64,000 nucleotides of DNA from Collybiopsis luxurians FD-317 M1 (Eukaryota > Basidiomycota > Agaricomycetes > Agaricales > Omphalotaceae): positions 1,483,123 to 1,547,122 of the forward strand of contig KN834751.1 of the NCBI GenBank assembly GCA_000827265.1, in the 5' to 3' direction. A program made the translations under genes and the position numbers. The notes under the pieces were generated by a model. The model had not been told where the DNA came from. It did not search any database and worked only from the letters and a program-made list of their open reading frames with translations. Of this stretch, positions 47,084 to 57,360 are shown in pieces (the stretch's first letter is position 1; each line of letters opens with the position of its first letter).

Positions 47084-47616
47084 GAGTAGTGCGAAAAACA
47101 CTTGGTCTGGTCACTGTAGACAGTACTACATTTATATCACGGCTCCAAAAACCTCATCATGATGTTGTCGTTCCAAGCGGTCTCAAGGTGGCCTTGCTGA
47201 AGGCCTAAAATTGTTTTAACAAGCAAGAAAATCCAGCTTGGCATCAGGGCTGGTACCTCGATCCTGATAAAATGATCATCTCTTGCAACAATCATTTTGG
47301 GATCCCTAGCAATTCTAACATGATACTAACCATTTAGGAACTTATGCGACTGTATCACAGAGTGGAACATGTTGTGCTTACGCTATAAGGAAGAGGGAGA
47401 CATCAAAATAGAAAATATGTATCCGGGCAGGTGAGTAGCTTATCCCTCAAAGGAGACAGAAAGGTTATACTCAATGAGAAGCATTAACTAGACAAGATTA
47501 GCAGAAAAAATATACAATGAGCAATGCAAGGGAAAGTTTAATGTGGATGATAAGAATCCAGAAATGTAGAAAATGCCAATCACCATCCTAGAGCTCTCAT
47601 CGTTCATCTCAGTCAA
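47084..47616. other. Intergenic, no gene seen
   Basis: Upstream region of the minus-strand membrane gene; a GATATAAATG TATA-like element lies near 47135. Nothing else supportable. Confidence 0.45.
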
Positions 47617-47959
47617 TCACGGAATCCCTAAATTTGTCACAATCAGTTTTATGGAATGAGGAGAGAAGCAGAACTTACAGAACAACTTATAACACCCAGG
47701 TTCAACATGACCATGTAGGGGCAGAACATCATTTAAAAATTGTTGCAGTTCTCTGTGTACAATGAGGAATGGGTCTGGTCGTCCAATGCACCCTCCTGGT
47801 TGTATCATGATTTCCATTAAGATGCTGTCTACCAGAATCACAATTAAAAAAGAATTAGGGATTTCATCAACCAGACCAAAAGATGAAACACAGCAAAAAG
47901 AACTCACTTGAGAAACGGCAGATTCCTCGAAATCCTCGGGAGTTTCTCGGTGAGTACAT
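47617..47959 (-). CDS. Possible small hypothetical protein
   Basis: Three candidate exons, 47959-47908, 47828-47679 and 47627-47617, with GT-AG introns and compatible phases, would encode about 70 residues (central part IMIQPGGCIGRPDPFLIV and LPLHGHVEPGCYKLF). I recognise no family. It could equally be a fragment of a dead gene in this decaying region. Kept because both introns have good consensus sites. Confidence 0.25.
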
Positions 47960-48018
47960 GCATAGCCTGGTCAGCTGTCTTATAGTTTCTCAAGATAGTG
48001 AATAGAGTAAACGAATCT

Positions 48019-48084
48019 ATCATTCAGTTGTGTCATGCTTCCAGGTTCCGTGTGAAAGCTGAGTCCAGCTCCCAGCCTCCAGAG
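48019..48084 (+). pseudogene. tRNA-Asp relic
   Basis: Retains TGTCATG anticodon-side block, GTGTGAAAGCTG and TCCCAGCC T-arm/acceptor side of the tRNA-Asp family, without the 5' half. Confidence 0.45.
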
Positions 48085-48688
48085 AGTGTAAAAAGTTGAT
48101 TGCCAAGAGGTTTAGGCACATATACATTAATCATAAGCTGATATGCTTGCTGAGGATGTCTAGCGTAAATCTTGATTCGAAGCTTGTGACGAGTGAGTGG
48201 AGATCATTCATATATTCCCATCTAAATCTTCATTATTCTTTGGACCATGAGATTATCTGAAAGCCCTGTCACTCATTTCCAACCCATCTAACCTCTTTTG
48301 CCACCGATTGATCCCAGTACCTCCCTGAGAGTGTAATGGAATAATTCGGTACTATTCTCATATACGAGATGGGATAACTCCTTAATATCAACCACAATGT
48401 GGGTGTCATAAATTAGGTCTTTTTTTTAACACATCCCCAGCCTGTAGATTGAACTCCGCAGGATGCAGAGCTCTGAAGTTTTATAAGATGGTCTTAGATC
48501 TCGTCTTTGGTTGAATTAGAGACTGGTTGAATCAACCAGCATTCTGCAAAGAACATATGGCCTTGAACTTAGTGAAGGAAACATGGGCTGGCTCACACCA
48601 CACGCGTTATCGTTGTTGACAGTAGAGATATAGACAATAAACAGCTGTACAGAGAAATTTAGGTAAGCTGCTAATAAATCCTTGATAG

Positions 48689-48773
48689 TATAGGTAGTAT
48701 ATTGGTTAGTGCGCCTGTCATAATGAGCTATTACATATTCATGCGAAGGCTGGGTTCGGCTCCCAGCCAGGGA
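48689..48773 (+). pseudogene. tRNA-Asp pseudogene
   Basis: D-arm TAGTATATTGGTTAGT, CTGTCA anticodon segment, intron-like insert, and an intact T-arm GCTGGGTTCGGCTCCCAGC with CCAGGGAG. The 5' acceptor strand has become GTATAGG and four bases (ACAC) before the anticodon stem are deleted, so it cannot fold properly. Confidence 0.75.
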
Positions 48774-48947
48774 GCTTCTTGAGGCATAGTTAAAATTTTT
48801 TTCTTTAAAGTCACCACAATTGACCTTTTTTATTTATTTTTTTTTCACAAAACAAAACTGCAAACTCAAATACTCAGTCCTTTTGCTTGTCTTCTATAAT
48901 CTAGATACCACGATCTGGCCTCTGTGATCACCATTATCAACGCTCGC

Positions 48948-49114
48948 CTAATTATCGTTCAACTCTCCCGGAACAAGAGTCCCATTCTGAATTGCGGCGG
49001 CATGAGCTTCGGTCACGAACTCTCTCAGAGCCCAATATCTTTAGCAAAAATATGTAATCAGCCACATCCAGAATCCAATTAGCAAAAGAGAACTTACACA
49101 AAGTCCCATCCAAC
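48948..49114 (-). pseudogene. Decayed 3' end of isochorismatase gene
   Basis: Clear duplicate of 52246-52425: last exon, last intron and the start of the penultimate exon of the isochorismatase gene. The TAA-side CTCGCCTAATTATC, CTCTCCCGGAAC, CATGAGCTTCGGTCA and AAAGTCCCATCCAAC blocks are shared. The duplication ends at about 49114, where sequence switches to the membrane-gene fragment. Confidence 0.85.
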
Positions 49115-49138
49115 AACTTCTACATTGATTGCTTACAA

Positions 49139-49484
49139 TGCACCTTCAGTAGAATCAGTACTAATGGTCATTTCGGTGCATAAATTCCAATATGAGAATG
49201 ATGTTACTTCTAACACATTAACCTCAGGGACGAGCTGCCATAATGATCATGGTTATGGTTGATTTAGGAATCAGGGTCGAGGCCACTTCCAGCACTAGAT
49301 CTGATATTCAAACCTCGGCTCCTGAAACACAGTCAGTGGAGGAAACCTGTCCACAAGACTCAGAGATCCCCCAGCCTTTACTGCTTTCCCAGCTTCATAC
49401 ATGACCAAAGAGAACTCCCAGCTTTCACTTTGTTTGGATCAAATCACTTAGCTCAGAAGTATTGTACTGCTGATGCACAATAAG
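49139..49484 (+). pseudogene. Decayed 3' end of the plus-strand membrane gene
   Basis: Duplicate of 44578-44937: end of exon 10, the last intron and the last exon, with CACCTTCAGT, GGTCATTTCGGTGCA, GTTGATTTAGG and CGAGGCCACTTCC in common. Substitutions and deletions break the frame. Confidence 0.8.
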
Positions 49485-50164
49485 CTCCCAACAAGAGGAT
49501 TTAGTAAATTTTGGTCCAGTGTAATTCAGAATATTATAGCTCTTAGCTATTGCTGATAGATCAGTATGTAAACAAATACAATATAGCTGTTGAGGTTCAA
49601 TGGTAAGTGGTATCTCAATGCTGTGCCAGCAGTGGCAGCAGTGGCAGCAGTGTAATGGTTGAAACTTGAACTCCAAATCACTTATATGCTTATATCTCGA
49701 AGTCTGTGTCTAAGAAACTACTCAGATCTCAGCTGTGTGACGTGTTATGTCTATAGATCCCGGTCAGCTATTTCCTTGCTGAGGTAGACCACATGATACT
49801 TAATCCCTCTTTCTGCCTTTGACATTTGTTCATTTGCCAACCTCAATAGATTGGGCTGTGCTAATATGCTTTGTGTGATCTAGAAGGCTCTTGGCTAGTG
49901 TCTGGCCATTGTAATTCCCCTCTATCTGGATTATTGGCTGTGACCCCAGCCTTTGAAGTTTGGGTTGTTCCACCCCAAGGCAGGCCATTTGCATCAATTT
50001 TTGAGCACTATTTTCTCACTAATATGAATCAAATGGGCTTTTAGAAACTGAAAGCAAAGATTGGATGCTCAAGATCATCAGTAATAACACATGAGGGTAA
50101 CTCACTCACCTTGCTTGACAATGTGCATTGGGGTAATTAAGCACCTATGGTATTTAAGTACAAC

Positions 50165-50168
50165 ACGG
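50165..50168 (+). repeat. Left target-site duplication
   Basis: ACGG, matching ATGG at 51247-51250 with one substitution. The paralogous empty site at 45571-45580 reads CAACATGGCA, consistent with a single ATGG before insertion. Confidence 0.55.
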
Positions 50169-51246
50169 TGTCAGGAGCCATTCTTCAAATCAGGAAAAAA
50201 TCCCCTAAGTCCAGGTTGCCCAGAGATACCCCCCAAATCCTGGACAGTCTCAGAGTCCCTGGGCTCCCTGAGAGCCCTGAGGTCACTTGAAATCATCCCC
50301 AGGGTTCCCCAGGGCACCCTCGGGGTTCTCAAGCACCTCAGGGATTCTGAGGGATCCTGAGGCTATTCAGGATTTGGGGGGTATCTCTGGGCAACCTGGG
50401 CTTAAGGGAATTTTCCTGATGTTGTTTCAAGGAAAAATCAGTAAAGTAAATAATTAGAAGGAATACTTACAGAGGATAATAGCCTCTAGAAGGTTCTCTG
50501 ACAGGTTAAGGTAGGAGAATAAAAATTTGTTCTGCTTACTCATGGGACTCAGGTTATGTTGAATGAGACAAAATGACTCTGAATGAGTTGGCCTGAGTCA
50601 AAATGAGCCATAGGTACTATAAAAGGCTAATGAAGCTTTGGAAAATTTTAGGTGGAATCAAATGGAGTCAATTGAAGTCACTGCACCTAAATAGGAAGTA
50701 ATACAATTTTGTAGTATAAATACTAGAGGATTTTTAGCCTTAAGCTAAGCAATCCAAGCACCCCACATTTTGCATACCACTCTACCTCACACTTACTTTC
50801 TAAGAGCTTTGTGCAAGCTGAATCAGTGAATCCAGTTGTGCAACTTTGGTTAGACCTAAGTTCTAAAGCCCAAGTCAAGTTCTATTGTTTAATCTACTAG
50901 AGCTAGACCCACCAAGAGCCCAGTAGTTTGAGCTACTGTTTTACACTGTCAAGTTAATTTTAGTCTTAAGCAAGCTAGTCCCAGAGCAGTCAGTTGTTTT
51001 TAGGCCCACATTTACCATCTACTGAAAAGCTATATTAAAGAAAGTCCACCAAGTCAAGTTACTGTCACCAAACACCAGCACTAATCTGTCTACAGTTTAC
51101 CAGTACCAATTTACACCTACCACATACTTTTGAGGCCAAATGAACTCACAGTCCTAGTTAGTGCCTTGCATCTTTATGAAACTGCCACATCTAATGCACC
51201 TGCCTAACTGATCACAGGTTTTTATCAAACACACCTATACCTGACA
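50169..51246. mobile_element. Solo LTR of an LTR retrotransposon
   Basis: A 1078-bp block bounded by TGTCAGG and CCTGACA (TG...CA ends with inverted termini, as in Ty3/gypsy and Ty1/copia LTRs), absent from the paralogous site at about 45575. It contains a TATA box (AGTATAAATAC near 50714) as expected of an LTR promoter, and no internal retroviral-type coding sequence, so the internal part was probably lost by LTR-LTR recombination. A foldback element is nested inside it. Alternative: a non-autonomous DNA element with short inverted ends. Confidence 0.6.
50189..50420. mobile_element. Foldback (MITE-like) element with ~53-bp inverted arms
   Basis: The arm at 50189-50241 (ATCAGGAAAA..., containing CCAGGTTGCCCAGAGATACC) is nearly the reverse complement of the arm at 50367-50420 (GGTATCTCTGGGCAACCTGG ... 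TTTTCCTGAT). The 120-bp loop is rich in short CCC(A/T)GGG-type repeats. No transposase. The strand could form a long hairpin. Confidence 0.85.
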
Positions 51247-51362
51247 ATGGCAAGAAAAAATAAATATTGAAAAATACTAAGATGAGCCCAAAGAAACAGG
51301 CAAAGTTACACTACTGATATGAATATTTGATAGCCACATAACAGCACCTGAAGCCTTCCAGC

Positions 51363-51545
51363 CATCTCTCATGAACATTCATTCTGGGGGAGATCTTCCA
51401 GAACCTGAGTGCACCATCAAATTAATGTGATCTTCCCTGTGAGAGCCTTCCATGATCTGAATAATATGCAAAGTCTGGTAAGTACTGGAGAGTTATCTAC
51501 TTGTTGACCAAAATGACTACTGCAAAAGGATACTATGCCTACCAA
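51363..51545 (-). pseudogene. Decayed last exon of the minus-strand membrane gene
   Basis: Similar to 45700-45925: CATTCATTCTGG, CTTCCAGAA, CTGTGAGAGCCTTCCAT, GTACTGGAGAG and GACCAAAATGACTAC. The minisatellite is down to about one unit and the stop-codon region has changed. Confidence 0.75.
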
Positions 51546-51718
51546 ACTTATTCTTGTCAACCAGGTGGAATGAGCATTCTATAGAGGACTCAAGGCCTTG
51601 GACTTGATGAATGGAAAACACAAGCTGGCACACACTACATGCATTGTTGTCAATGAAAGTGGATGGTTAGAGATATAGACAATGAACAGGTGTACAGTGA
51701 AATTCAGTCATAAGCTAC

Positions 51719-51815
51719 TCCCTGGCAGTATATCTGTTAATACTCGCGCCTGTCATGAAGTAGGAAAGGTTGTCTTAATCCGCGCTCAAGCTGGGTTTGA
51801 CTCCCAACCAGGGAG
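51719..51815 (+). pseudogene. tRNA-Asp, probably decayed
   Basis: Acceptor TCCCTGG/CCAGGGA is intact and the anticodon loop CTGTCA is present with an intron-like insert. The D-loop GG is changed (CTGTTAATAC), the anticodon stem has a mismatch and the T loop reads TTTGACT instead of TTCGACT, damaging both internal promoter boxes. Confidence 0.7.
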
Positions 51816-51962
51816 CTCACTGGGGTGAGAGGAAGAATTTCTTCAATGCTCTCAATGTCTTTACGGTTGACCTTTTTATTTTGACACACACTACGCGCGT
51901 CGTCGTCAATGTAAGTGAATGGCTATATATAGACATTAATCAGGTATTCACTTGTAAATAAC

Positions 51963-52065
51963 TCCCTGGTAGTATGTCGGTTAGTACACGCGCCTGTCAT
52001 AATCAACTCGAGCTTTTGTGTAAGCTGTTTCGCGCGAAAGCTGCGTTCGACCCCCAGCCAGGGAG
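51963..52065 (+). tRNA. tRNA-Asp(GUC) with 31-nt intron
   Basis: Acceptor TCCCTGG/CCAGGGA, D-arm TAGTATGTCGGTTAGTAC, anticodon stem CGCGC/GCGCG, anticodon GTC at 51996-51998 and a 31-nt intron at 52000-52030 in the canonical position. One mismatch in the T stem (CTGCG against CCCAG) makes function less certain than for the copy at 42058. Confidence 0.7.
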
Positions 52066-52245
52066 GGAGTACGATGAAAAGAATTTTTCTTCGATGCTCT
52101 TGATGTCTCCATGGTTGATCTTTTTGATTTTTCTTTCACAACACAAGCTACTCGGATACTCAGTCCTTTTATTTGCCTTCTATAATCTAAGTATAATAAC
52201 AACAGCGATCTGGCCTCCGCGCGTACGGCGATTACCAACACTCGC

Positions 52246-53235
52246 CTAATTATCATTCAACTCTCCCGGAACGAGAGTCCCATTCTGAATCGCGGCCGCA
52301 TGAGCTTCGGTCATGAACCCTCTCAATGCCCAATATCTAATGAAGATGAGGAAAAAGACGTAATCAACCATATCCATACTCCAATTAGAAAAAAAGAACT
52401 TACGCAAAGTCCCATCCAACCAGTTGTACATTGAACTCAGTGTTTGCCCACGTCCTGATCAAGTCCGCGACGACAACGTACGGAGAAACGACGTGAACCC
52501 CGGCATCCCTCATACGAGCCTTAGCATCGTCCGCGACCACCTTTGAAACGGCACCGGAAGCTTGTGCGTTTACCCAAACACTGTAACCTTCTTGACGCAA
52601 GGAAAGAGCTAAGAAGGCGGCGCAGACCTATTTGAAACGATACATATCATGAGAGGGGAAACAGCGGCAAAGGATTACGAACATCCGTAGTAATCCCTGC
52701 AAGGACAATTTGTTTCTTTCCGGTTGCTTCTACGGCAGCACGAAAATCTGCGTTATCCCATGCGTTAATTTCTCCCTGGCGCTTGATATAAGGAGCGTTG
52801 GGGTGCATGGCGATGACTTCTGGTATCAATGGGCCGTTGGGGCCTACATAGAGCGAGAGCGAAAGTACGAATCAGTACTGTAGTAGAAAAGAGACTCGTT
52901 CAATTCTCACCCGTTTCGGAGGTTGAAGACAGCACTGTAGGCAAATTGAATACCGTTCCAATGGCCGAATGAGCGAGAAGGTTGGTTCTGAATTCATCTG
53001 GTTCGTAGTCTCGTACGAGAGGGACCAGACCGACTTGATGGTCGACAATGAGGAGGGCAGTATCGTTGATGTCGAGACGTTCAAACACAAAGTTGGACCC
53101 ATCTTTGGAGGACAGGTATTGAGGCATTTCAGTATAAGTTCAGAATATCAACTACGCACTTTGGCTTGTAGCAAATGAGCACCCGAACAAAGACACTGAC
53201 ACCAACAACGTCGACAAAAAAGTTGAGGGGCGCAT
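52246..53235 (-). CDS. Isochorismatase-family cysteine hydrolase (YcaC-like)
   Basis: Five exons: 53235-53160, 53102-52911, 52843-52683, 52627-52404 and 52336-52246; 247 residues. The first exon codes a typical signal peptide (MRPSTFLSTLLVSVSLFGCS...) joined through a good GTGCGT donor to the catalytic domain, so the enzyme is probably secreted or enters the secretory pathway. Motifs: LLIVDHQVGL with the catalytic Asp, and GITTDVCAAFLAL carrying the nucleophile Cys formed across intron 3. A second ATG at 53125-53127, inside intron 1 and in frame, would give a cytosolic form starting MPQYLSSKDG. The true substrate of this subfamily is unknown; the name does not prove isochorismate hydrolysis. 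Its 3' end is duplicated at 48948-49114. Confidence 0.88.
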
Positions 53236-54807
53236 AGCGAGATTACACAAGTTCACAAAGGAAGTTGTTGGAGTTTTCAAGTCCTGCGGCAGATCCTCAG
53301 AATGACTGGCTGGAACTGGCGACTTTTTATACTTGCACTAGAGAGAACCCAAAAATAGGCGCGGACGCGGCCGACAGGGTAAAACGTACGTATAATGATG
53401 TCGTACAAGCTAGCCTTCGCTAGATTATATTCAAGTCGTCATGATAAGCAGGGGTTTGAGCGCTGGCGGAAAGCAAGCAGTTATGTTATGTCCTTCGTCT
53501 TTGGGCTCAGGCTGGACCGGCATTGAGAGAATTAGTACTCTTTAGCGACGCGAAAGTTTGACGATTACGAAGCCTATTGAAAGCGATAGTCCATTCGAGT
53601 GCACCCAGAATGTTGAGGAAGAGGAACTCGTCGTACGTGAGAGAAACCATCCGTAGCTATCGAACGACATAATGGGATACTTGTAGCAGAGTTAAGGTGT
53701 TGCAGAAGACGGAAAGCGTTCAGGAGCAACGACTTGGCTGACAGTGTGCACTTTTACCGCTGAAGTCTTGGGGCGAAAGAGGGCGAAAGCAAATACCGGA
53801 ACGTAAAGAGCGGAACCAGAATCGATAGGGCGTCAAAGCCATTTCTCAAGCCAAACCAAACATAGTATCCTCGGAAGTTTGTGGCAAAATCTGACTTTGA
53901 GTGATTTGTACATGAAACGTGTACATGCTGTATATCGTTCTCATCCAAAAACCGAACTATCATCAACATCGGAAATGACAGGCGAGACGTACATACGGCA
54001 TGATACTTTGCGATGTTCTTTGTTCCACGCAAGCCTGCACTGCTTAATGGGGTACGTATATCGACGTTCTTCTCGAAGATCTAGCGTGGCAAGATTGAAC
54101 AAAGAGCATTTGATTTTTTTGATTTCTTCGTGTCGTCCTTGCGTAACGGGCGTCGAGCTCGCTCGGAGCTGAGCTGCTTCCATCCAATGACAGTGTGTGA
54201 GCGAGAACCACGGACGTCGAACGAGCGGTTCCGATGAAAATAAGCGAGGAATCGTTCCGAATAGTGTAGGTTTGAGGCAGGCATTGGGCAGGTATTGAAC
54301 AGAGAAGGTTTGACTTTGGACATTGCTGTTTGCGGTGTGCACCGTCTCGCATGGCACTGCGTTACAGCGGGGAATTCCGAAATAAGTCATCGAGTACCAA
54401 TGTCATGCATTTGTCCCGTGACTGTGACTAATTTAGCGTTACGCGTCTCCGCTACAGTGCTACAAGGTCGTTTCTGTTTTTTCCCGCATTACTTACATAA
54501 TGAAGGCGCACACGGTAGCGTATACCCAAGGAAAGAAAGTCAATTCCTCACCGCGTGCACGTACACAAATACTTAGGGTAGATGCCAAGACGACGTGGTG
54601 CTGCAGCATATGCAGCTCATGCACTTGTATGTTCCACATGCACTATGAATCTGTGTTCAGTGAAATTTTCCCAGAGTTTCTCCGCCATATAAACGACGAC
54701 GACAATGAGTCATGTACCTTGTACATACTCGAGCACGTATCTATCGATACTTGTCCTAAAGTCATATCGTATCCTCAAACTTTCTACTGAAAGGGATTCG
54801 ACAGGGG
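53236..54807. other. Intergenic region
   Basis: Promoter side of the isochorismatase gene and further spacer. Open frames on both strands around 53750-54390 overlap each other and show no family resemblance. No gene supported. Confidence 0.45.
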
Positions 54808-55467
54808 AAGCGGACTCGGAAATGTTAGTGTATGCATCAGTTATTACAATTTATCAGGCTCGAAAGTCAACTCAGTGAGGTAATTACCTTCCCGTGTCCT
54901 CTAACAGACTCTTACACACACGTAGCAACACGCTGTCTTCCTTCGAGCTTGGTAAGTATTACAAAACACATAGCGGCTGTGATATACATTCTCCGTTCGG
55001 TGGGATATCAAGGCTTAAGGAGAAGCGGACTCGGAAATGTCGGTTTACGCATCAAGATGTTATCAGGCCCGAAACGGAAACTTTACATACTCAGTAAGGT
55101 AGTTACCTTCCCGTGTACTCTAACCGACGCTGAAATAAGCGTAGCAACACACTGTCTTCCTTCCATTGAGGTTGACAAATGTCAAGTACAAAGTACATAG
55201 CCGTTGCGATATACATTCTTGCGATATAGATACTCCATTCGTTGCGATATCAAGACTTCAGGAGAAGCGGACTCGGAAATATCGGTGTACGCATCAAGCT
55301 CGACAGTCTACTCAACGAAGTAGTTACCTTGCCGCGTAAGTACTGTACCACGCACGCTGTCTTGAATTTTCCTTCCATCGAGCTTGGGTAAGTATCAAGC
55401 ACAAAGTACATAGCCTTTGCGATACACGAAACTTGCGATGTACGTGTGATATCCGAGTCAAGGCCTC
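54808..55467 (+). repeat. Three diverged tandem repeats of ~210-240 bp
   Basis: Units 54808-55017, 55018-55259 and 55260-55467, each opening with GGGGAAGCGGACTCGGAAAT or GGAGAAGCGGACTCGGAAAT. Each contains a TTACCTTCCCGTG-like block, a GCTGTCTTCCTTC-like block, a CATAGC(C/G)G(T/C)TG block and a GATATC(A/C)(A/G)G end. Non-coding. Confidence 0.8.
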
Positions 55468-56154
55468 AGGAGACAGTTCACTGATCAATTATTATTTTGT
55501 TTGCCAAAGTTTTTTTTCATTCCGTTTCGTTGGAGCTTCGGCGAAAAAGAGGATTCGATTGATCGACGCCGGGGGAAAGCCAGGTACTTCACTTCACTGT
55601 CTGACGTCGTCCTAATCGTGGGCAGTGGCCCGCCATGGCCCGACGTGGTTTTGTGGGGTCCGAAGCATCTGAGGGCCAAAGCGCTAAAACGTCTAAAGAG
55701 ACAGAGACAGATAGGAGAGCTGGAGCGAGGCGGACAGGCGGACAGGATGAAGGCAGGGGGTATGATCCTAATCCCAATCCTAATCCTAATAGGGATATTA
55801 ATTTTGGGTTTTCGAGTACATATGCAGTACGCGTACGTATTCTAAGGAACAGGACAGTTGTGCGGGGCATAGGAGAGCATAAGGCATAGGAGAGCATAGG
55901 CATCATGATAAGTAGATGACAGGGGGAACGAGACAAGGTCCTGATGGAGCTGGAGCTGAAGCTGCGTGGCGGTAGGTGTGTACACGAGCGGTGGGTAGGC
56001 AGTGGGTGAGACTGGATCCTCGAGACTCGAGAGATCGATGCGAGCATCGCAGCGATATACTCACTTGATTGGAACTTGGACGTAATTACTCGGATGGATG
56101 GATGGATCATCACAATTCAAGGGCGCCAAAAAAGAACGATGGGGGGATGAATTC

Positions 56155-57360
56155 TTTGAATTTTGCATGTGCAGGTGGATCTGAGGTGGATTCTCGCTTA
56201 CTGAACTGCGATGCTTGACATAAAATTAAAAAAGAATTCTTCAATATTTCATTCAGACTTTCACCGCTTGGCTTTCGGACTGCCCCCGCATCATCACGAT
56301 GACTGCGCACATACATACATACATACTCACATACCACTGATTGTTGTTCGCGGTGTAAAAGTTCAAGCTTCGATGGATTGGGGCGAAGGGTCACGGTGGT
56401 AATAGGAAGGTACTAGGTATCATTGCGGTCATGATTCATATATACCACGCTATCCATGGATCTTTCACGAAGGTACTCAGCGCGGTGGCTGCGGTGGCAT
56501 AGGATCCATCTCACCGGTTCTTCTCACTTCCTTCATTCAACAGCATCGTATGTAAGTACTTATTGTTATTTGCAGTATGAGAACGTACACATGTACTATT
56601 AAACGAGTTCAAATTGGGGTGAAGGACCCGGAATGCCTCACCCCAAAACTTCGAAGAAGGAGTGATGTTTTTTTTTTTTTTTGATTCTTTACATGTGCAG
56701 GTGGATTCTCTCGCTTATTGAACTGCCTTCCCCCCCGCCCATCCGTAATGATCTCTTCCTTCCTTCCTTCGTTCACAGGCATTGCGAAGCGATGCTTGAA
56801 TTAAGAAACAAAACATTCACGTTCACATTCAAAGCCCCAAAACCAAGCTATGAGTCTATTAATCTTTCCTTTTTCTTTTTCATTCCGATCTTCACCGCTT
56901 TGTTTTCTCGGATACCTAGAACGAGCACACACTCACTCACTCACTTATACTTAAACCTACTGATCGTCGTTCGCGGTGCAATCACTTTCAATACATCACT
57001 GCACTGGGGCGGCGAAGGGTACGTATTAATCAGAGGGGATCACACTATCAGTATCACTGCGGTCGTGATCCATAGCCTGAACGACATGATCTGTAGCCTA
57101 CGCCTGCGCCTGAGCCAGAGTACCCCACTGCGCCATTGGCCATTGGTGGGATCTTTGACGAAGGAATGCAGGTACAGGTACAGGCGCCCGCTGGGGTGGC
57201 TGCGACTCGGATATACATTAGGGATTGATTTGATCCATTTCACAGGTCCTTGTCACTTTTTAACTTATTCAACAGCTTCGCTAGCAGTGTCTTTTGTACG
57301 ATTAACTTAACTTGGGACGTACACATGTAAACGGATTTCCAATCGGGGTGAAGGAAAAGG
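56155..57360 (+). repeat. Diverged direct duplication, two units
   Basis: Unit 1 about 56155-56640 and unit 2 about 56690-57360 share, in order: CATGTGCAGGTGGAT, CTCGCTTA(C/T)TGAACTGC, GCGATGCTTGA, TTCACCGCTT, TTCGCGGTG, GGGGCG(A/G)(A/C)G(A/G)AGGG-like, CATTGCGGTC/CACTGCGGTC, ATTCAACAGC, CGTACACATGTA and GGGGTGAAGGA. A fainter third unit may follow to 57570. No gene is visible in them. Confidence 0.7.

Noticed and set aside
53754..54390. Overlapping open frames on both strands
   Set aside because: Mutually overlapping, no splice-compatible extension and no recognisable domain.
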